Positions 5,669 through 7,182 of a DNA stretch of 7,182 nt are shown in pieces (the first letter of the stretch is position 1; each line of letters begins with the position of its first letter). Below the pieces are notes generated by a model. The model did not search any database, was not told where the DNA came from, and was given only the letters and a program-made list of their open reading frames with translations. Location of the stretch: assembly GCA_026125625.1 (NCBI GenBank), contig JAHCKU010000160.1:1-7182 (forward strand). The letters are read 5' to 3'. This DNA comes from Burkholderiales bacterium. GTDB taxonomy: Bacteria > Pseudomonadota > Gammaproteobacteria > Burkholderiales > SHXO01. The position numbers were made by a program, and so were the translations under genes.

Positions 5669-6556
5669 ATGGCTCTCACCGATTCGTCCGCTGCCCAGCG
5701 CGCCAGGATCCTGGCCGAAGCGCTGCCCTACATTCGCCGCTTCTCCGGCAAGACCATCGTGGTCAAGTACGGCGGCAACGCCATGACCGACGAGCGCCTG
5801 AAGCACTCCTTCGCCCGTGACGTGGTCCTGCTCAAGCTGGTCGGGATGAACCCGGTGGTGGTCCACGGCGGGGGGCCGCAGATCGACGGCCTGCTCGAGC
5901 GCGTAGGCAAGAAAGGCCGGTTCGTGCAGGGGATGCGGGTCACCGATGCCGAAACCATGGACGTGGTGGAGATGGTGCTGGGCGGCCTGGTCAACAAGGA
6001 GATCGTCACGCTCATCAACCACCATGGCGGCCACGCCATCGGCCTGACCGGCAAGGATGGCGCCTTCATTCGCGCCCGCAAGCTGCTGGTACCCAGCCAG
6101 GACGACGAGGGCGAGATGCTCGATATCGGTCAGGTGGGCGAGATCACGGCGATCGACCCCGAGATCATCGCCCTGCTGCAGACGCGTGAATTCATCCCGG
6201 TGGTGGCGCCCATCGGTGTGGGGATGGAGGGGGAGAGCTACAACATCAACGCCGATCTGGTGGCAGGCAAGCTGGCCGAGGTGCTGCGGGCCGAGAAGCT
6301 GATTCTGCTCACCAATACCCCCGGCGTGCTGGACAAGGATGGCAAGCTCCTCACCGGTCTCACGCCCAAGCAGGTGGACGAGCTGTTCGACGACGGCACC
6401 ATCCACGGCGGCATGCTGCCGAAGCTCTCCTCGGCGCTGGATGCAGCCAGGGGGGGCGTGAAGAGCGTGCACATCATCGATGGGCGCGTGGAGCATGCGC
6501 TGCTGCTGGAAGTGCTGACCGACGAAGGTGTCGGCACGCTGATCCGCCACCGCTGA
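5669..6556 (+). CDS. argB: Acetylglutamate kinase ArgB
   Basis: ArgB phosphorylates N-acetyl-L-glutamate with ATP, the second step of arginine synthesis, in the cytoplasm. The 295-residue protein has the amino-acid kinase fold with VVKYGGNAM (31-39, K33 near the phosphates), HGGGPQI (66-72), the GMRVTD substrate segment (R90), NINADLVAGKLA (192-203), LLTNTPGVLDKDGK (213-226) and GGMLPK (247-252, K252 catalytic). About 25 residues precede the first kinase strand. Such an N-terminal helix is typical of hexameric, arginine-inhibited enzymes such as that of Pseudomonas and is absent from the short E. coli enzyme, so feedback inhibition by arginine is likely (inference). The ATG at 5669 has only a weak ribosome binding site, but the family-like N-terminus begins here. 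The gene follows a strong terminator, so it must have its own promoter. A HAD-family gene follows in the same direction. Confidence 0.97.
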   Translation: MALTDSSAAQRARILAEALPYIRRFSGKTIVVKYGGNAMTDERLKHSFARDVVLLKLVGMNPVVVHGGGPQIDGLLERVGKKGRFVQGMRVTDAETMDVVEMVLGGLVNKEIVTLINHHGGHAIGLTGKDGAFIRARKLLVPSQDDEGEMLDIGQVGEITAIDPEIIALLQTREFIPVVAPIGVGMEGESYNINADLVAGKLAEVLRAEKLILLTNTPGVLDKDGKLLTGLTPKQVDELFDDGTIHGGMLPKLSSALDAARGGVKSVHIIDGRVEHALLLEVLTDEGVGTLIRHR

Positions 6557-6644
6557 TCATGCGCTCGATCGCGGCCATGCGCGGGTCTCATGTCCTGCGC
6601 CTGCACGCACGGGCACTTCACGCCGGCTTCTGAACCTCCGCATC

Positions 6645-7182
6645 ATGCGCCGCCGCGCTCGTCGCATGGTCAGTCCCGGTCCGGTGTGGATCTTCGATCT
6701 GGACAACACGCTGCACGACGCCAATCCGCACGTCTTTCCCCATCTGAACCGCACCATGACGACCTACCTGGAGCGTCATCTGGGACTGGACAGCGACGCA
6801 GCCGGTGTCCTGCGCGTGCACTACTGGCGGCGCTACGGCGCCACGTTGCTCGGGCTGATGCGCCATCACGCGGTCGATCCGCACCACTTTCTGCGCGAGA
6901 CGCACGCCTTTCCCGAGTTGCGCCATGCCATCCTGCGCCATCCACTGCTGCGCTCGGTGCTGACGCGCCTGCCGGGACGGAAGCTGGTATTCTCCAACGC
7001 GCCGGTGCACTATTCCCGCGCCGTGCTGGGGTTGTTGCGGGTGACGGATCTGTTCGACGATGTGTTCAGCATCGAGCACACGCGCTTCCGGCCCAAACCC
7101 GATCCCGCCGGCTTTCGCCGTTTACTCCGCAAGCATGGACTGCATCCGCGTGCCTGCATCATGGTGGAGGATACTCTGGCCA
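6645..7182 (+). CDS. HAD-family hydrolase, pyrimidine 5'-nucleotidase-like (3' end cut by window)
   Basis: The frame stays open to the window end (179 complete codons). The protein shows the HAD motifs in order: motif I DLDNTL (D18 nucleophile, D20), motif II FSNAP (S117), motif III Lys in RPKPDP (K151), and the start of motif IV VEDTL (E175, D176). The pattern SNAP-x-HY with FD-x-VF-x-IE and CIMVED is that of the predicted pyrimidine 5'-nucleotidase branch related to yeast SDT1 and PHM8, which hydrolyses nucleoside monophosphates. The cap segment lies between residues about 25 and 105. The start is uncertain: ATG at 6645 gives an Arg-rich leader (MRRRARR), while ATG at 6666 gives MVSPGPVWIFDLDNTL, closer to usual family starts. 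Neither has a clear ribosome binding site. It lies 88 nt after argB, without a terminator between them, and may be co-transcribed. Confidence 0.88.
   Translation, partial: MRRRARRMVSPGPVWIFDLDNTLHDANPHVFPHLNRTMTTYLERHLGLDSDAAGVLRVHYWRRYGATLLGLMRHHAVDPHHFLRETHAFPELRHAILRHPLLRSVLTRLPGRKLVFSNAPVHYSRAVLGLLRVTDLFDDVFSIEHTRFRPKPDPAGFRRLLRKHGLHPRACIMVEDTLA

Noticed and set aside
5294..6550. Long minus-strand open frame (418 codons) opposite argB and the end of the Hsp20 gene
   Set aside because: It is a GC-driven shadow: argB and Hsp20 are clear family members on the plus strand, the antisense protein is His/Asp/Gln-rich without a known motif, and it runs through a terminator.
6559..6633. 24-codon open frame directly after the argB stop
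   Set aside because: It has no ribosome binding site, no recognisable features, and is of a length expected by chance.
1..7182. A hidden defence, CRISPR, phage or biosynthetic system
   Set aside because: All coding space from 399 to the right end is filled by recognisable housekeeping or stress genes, and no array, integrase, transposase or long repeat is seen.

Overview
The window looks like ordinary chromosomal DNA from a GC-rich (roughly 64% by eye) proteobacterium. A betaproteobacterium is my best guess. The grounds are the order dacC-dat-ybeD-lipB-lipA, argB followed by a HAD pyrimidine 5'-nucleotidase-like gene, and the general look of the proteins. This is a judgement from remembered gene order; no search was run.

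Layout. Positions 1-398 hold no gene I can recognise, and the first ~120 bases are clearly less GC-rich than the rest. From 4390 down to 399 on the minus strand lies a tight five-gene run: a PBP5/6-type D-Ala-D-Ala carboxypeptidase (dacC/dacA type), a D-amino-acid aminotransferase (dat), the small DUF493 protein YbeD, octanoyltransferase LipB and lipoyl synthase LipA. Gaps are 13, 5 and about 33 nt, then a 4-nt ATGA overlap, so it is very likely one operon. A consensus -10 box (TATAAT) sits just before its first gene. The other genes read on the plus strand: a periplasmic PCu(A)C-type copper chaperone (4477-4947), a small heat-shock protein (5062-5490) with a convincing sigma-32-like promoter and a strong intrinsic terminator, acetylglutamate kinase argB (5669-6556), and the 5' part of a HAD hydrolase cut off by the window end.

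How the genes work together. DacC trims terminal D-Ala from peptidoglycan pentapeptides. Dat can move the amino group of D-Ala to 2-oxoglutarate, giving pyruvate and D-Glu. LipB and LipA build the lipoyl cofactor of the 2-oxoacid dehydrogenases, with YbeD as an accessory of unclear role. ArgB catalyses the second step of arginine synthesis. The copper chaperone and Hsp20 look like independent units.

I see no mobile element, CRISPR array, tRNA/rRNA gene or undescribed multi-gene system. The most interesting features are small: a degenerate triple 17-bp tandem repeat spanning the ybeD stop and the lipB start, a strong hairpin just inside lipB, the heat-shock promoter, and a nearly leaderless predicted dacC transcript.
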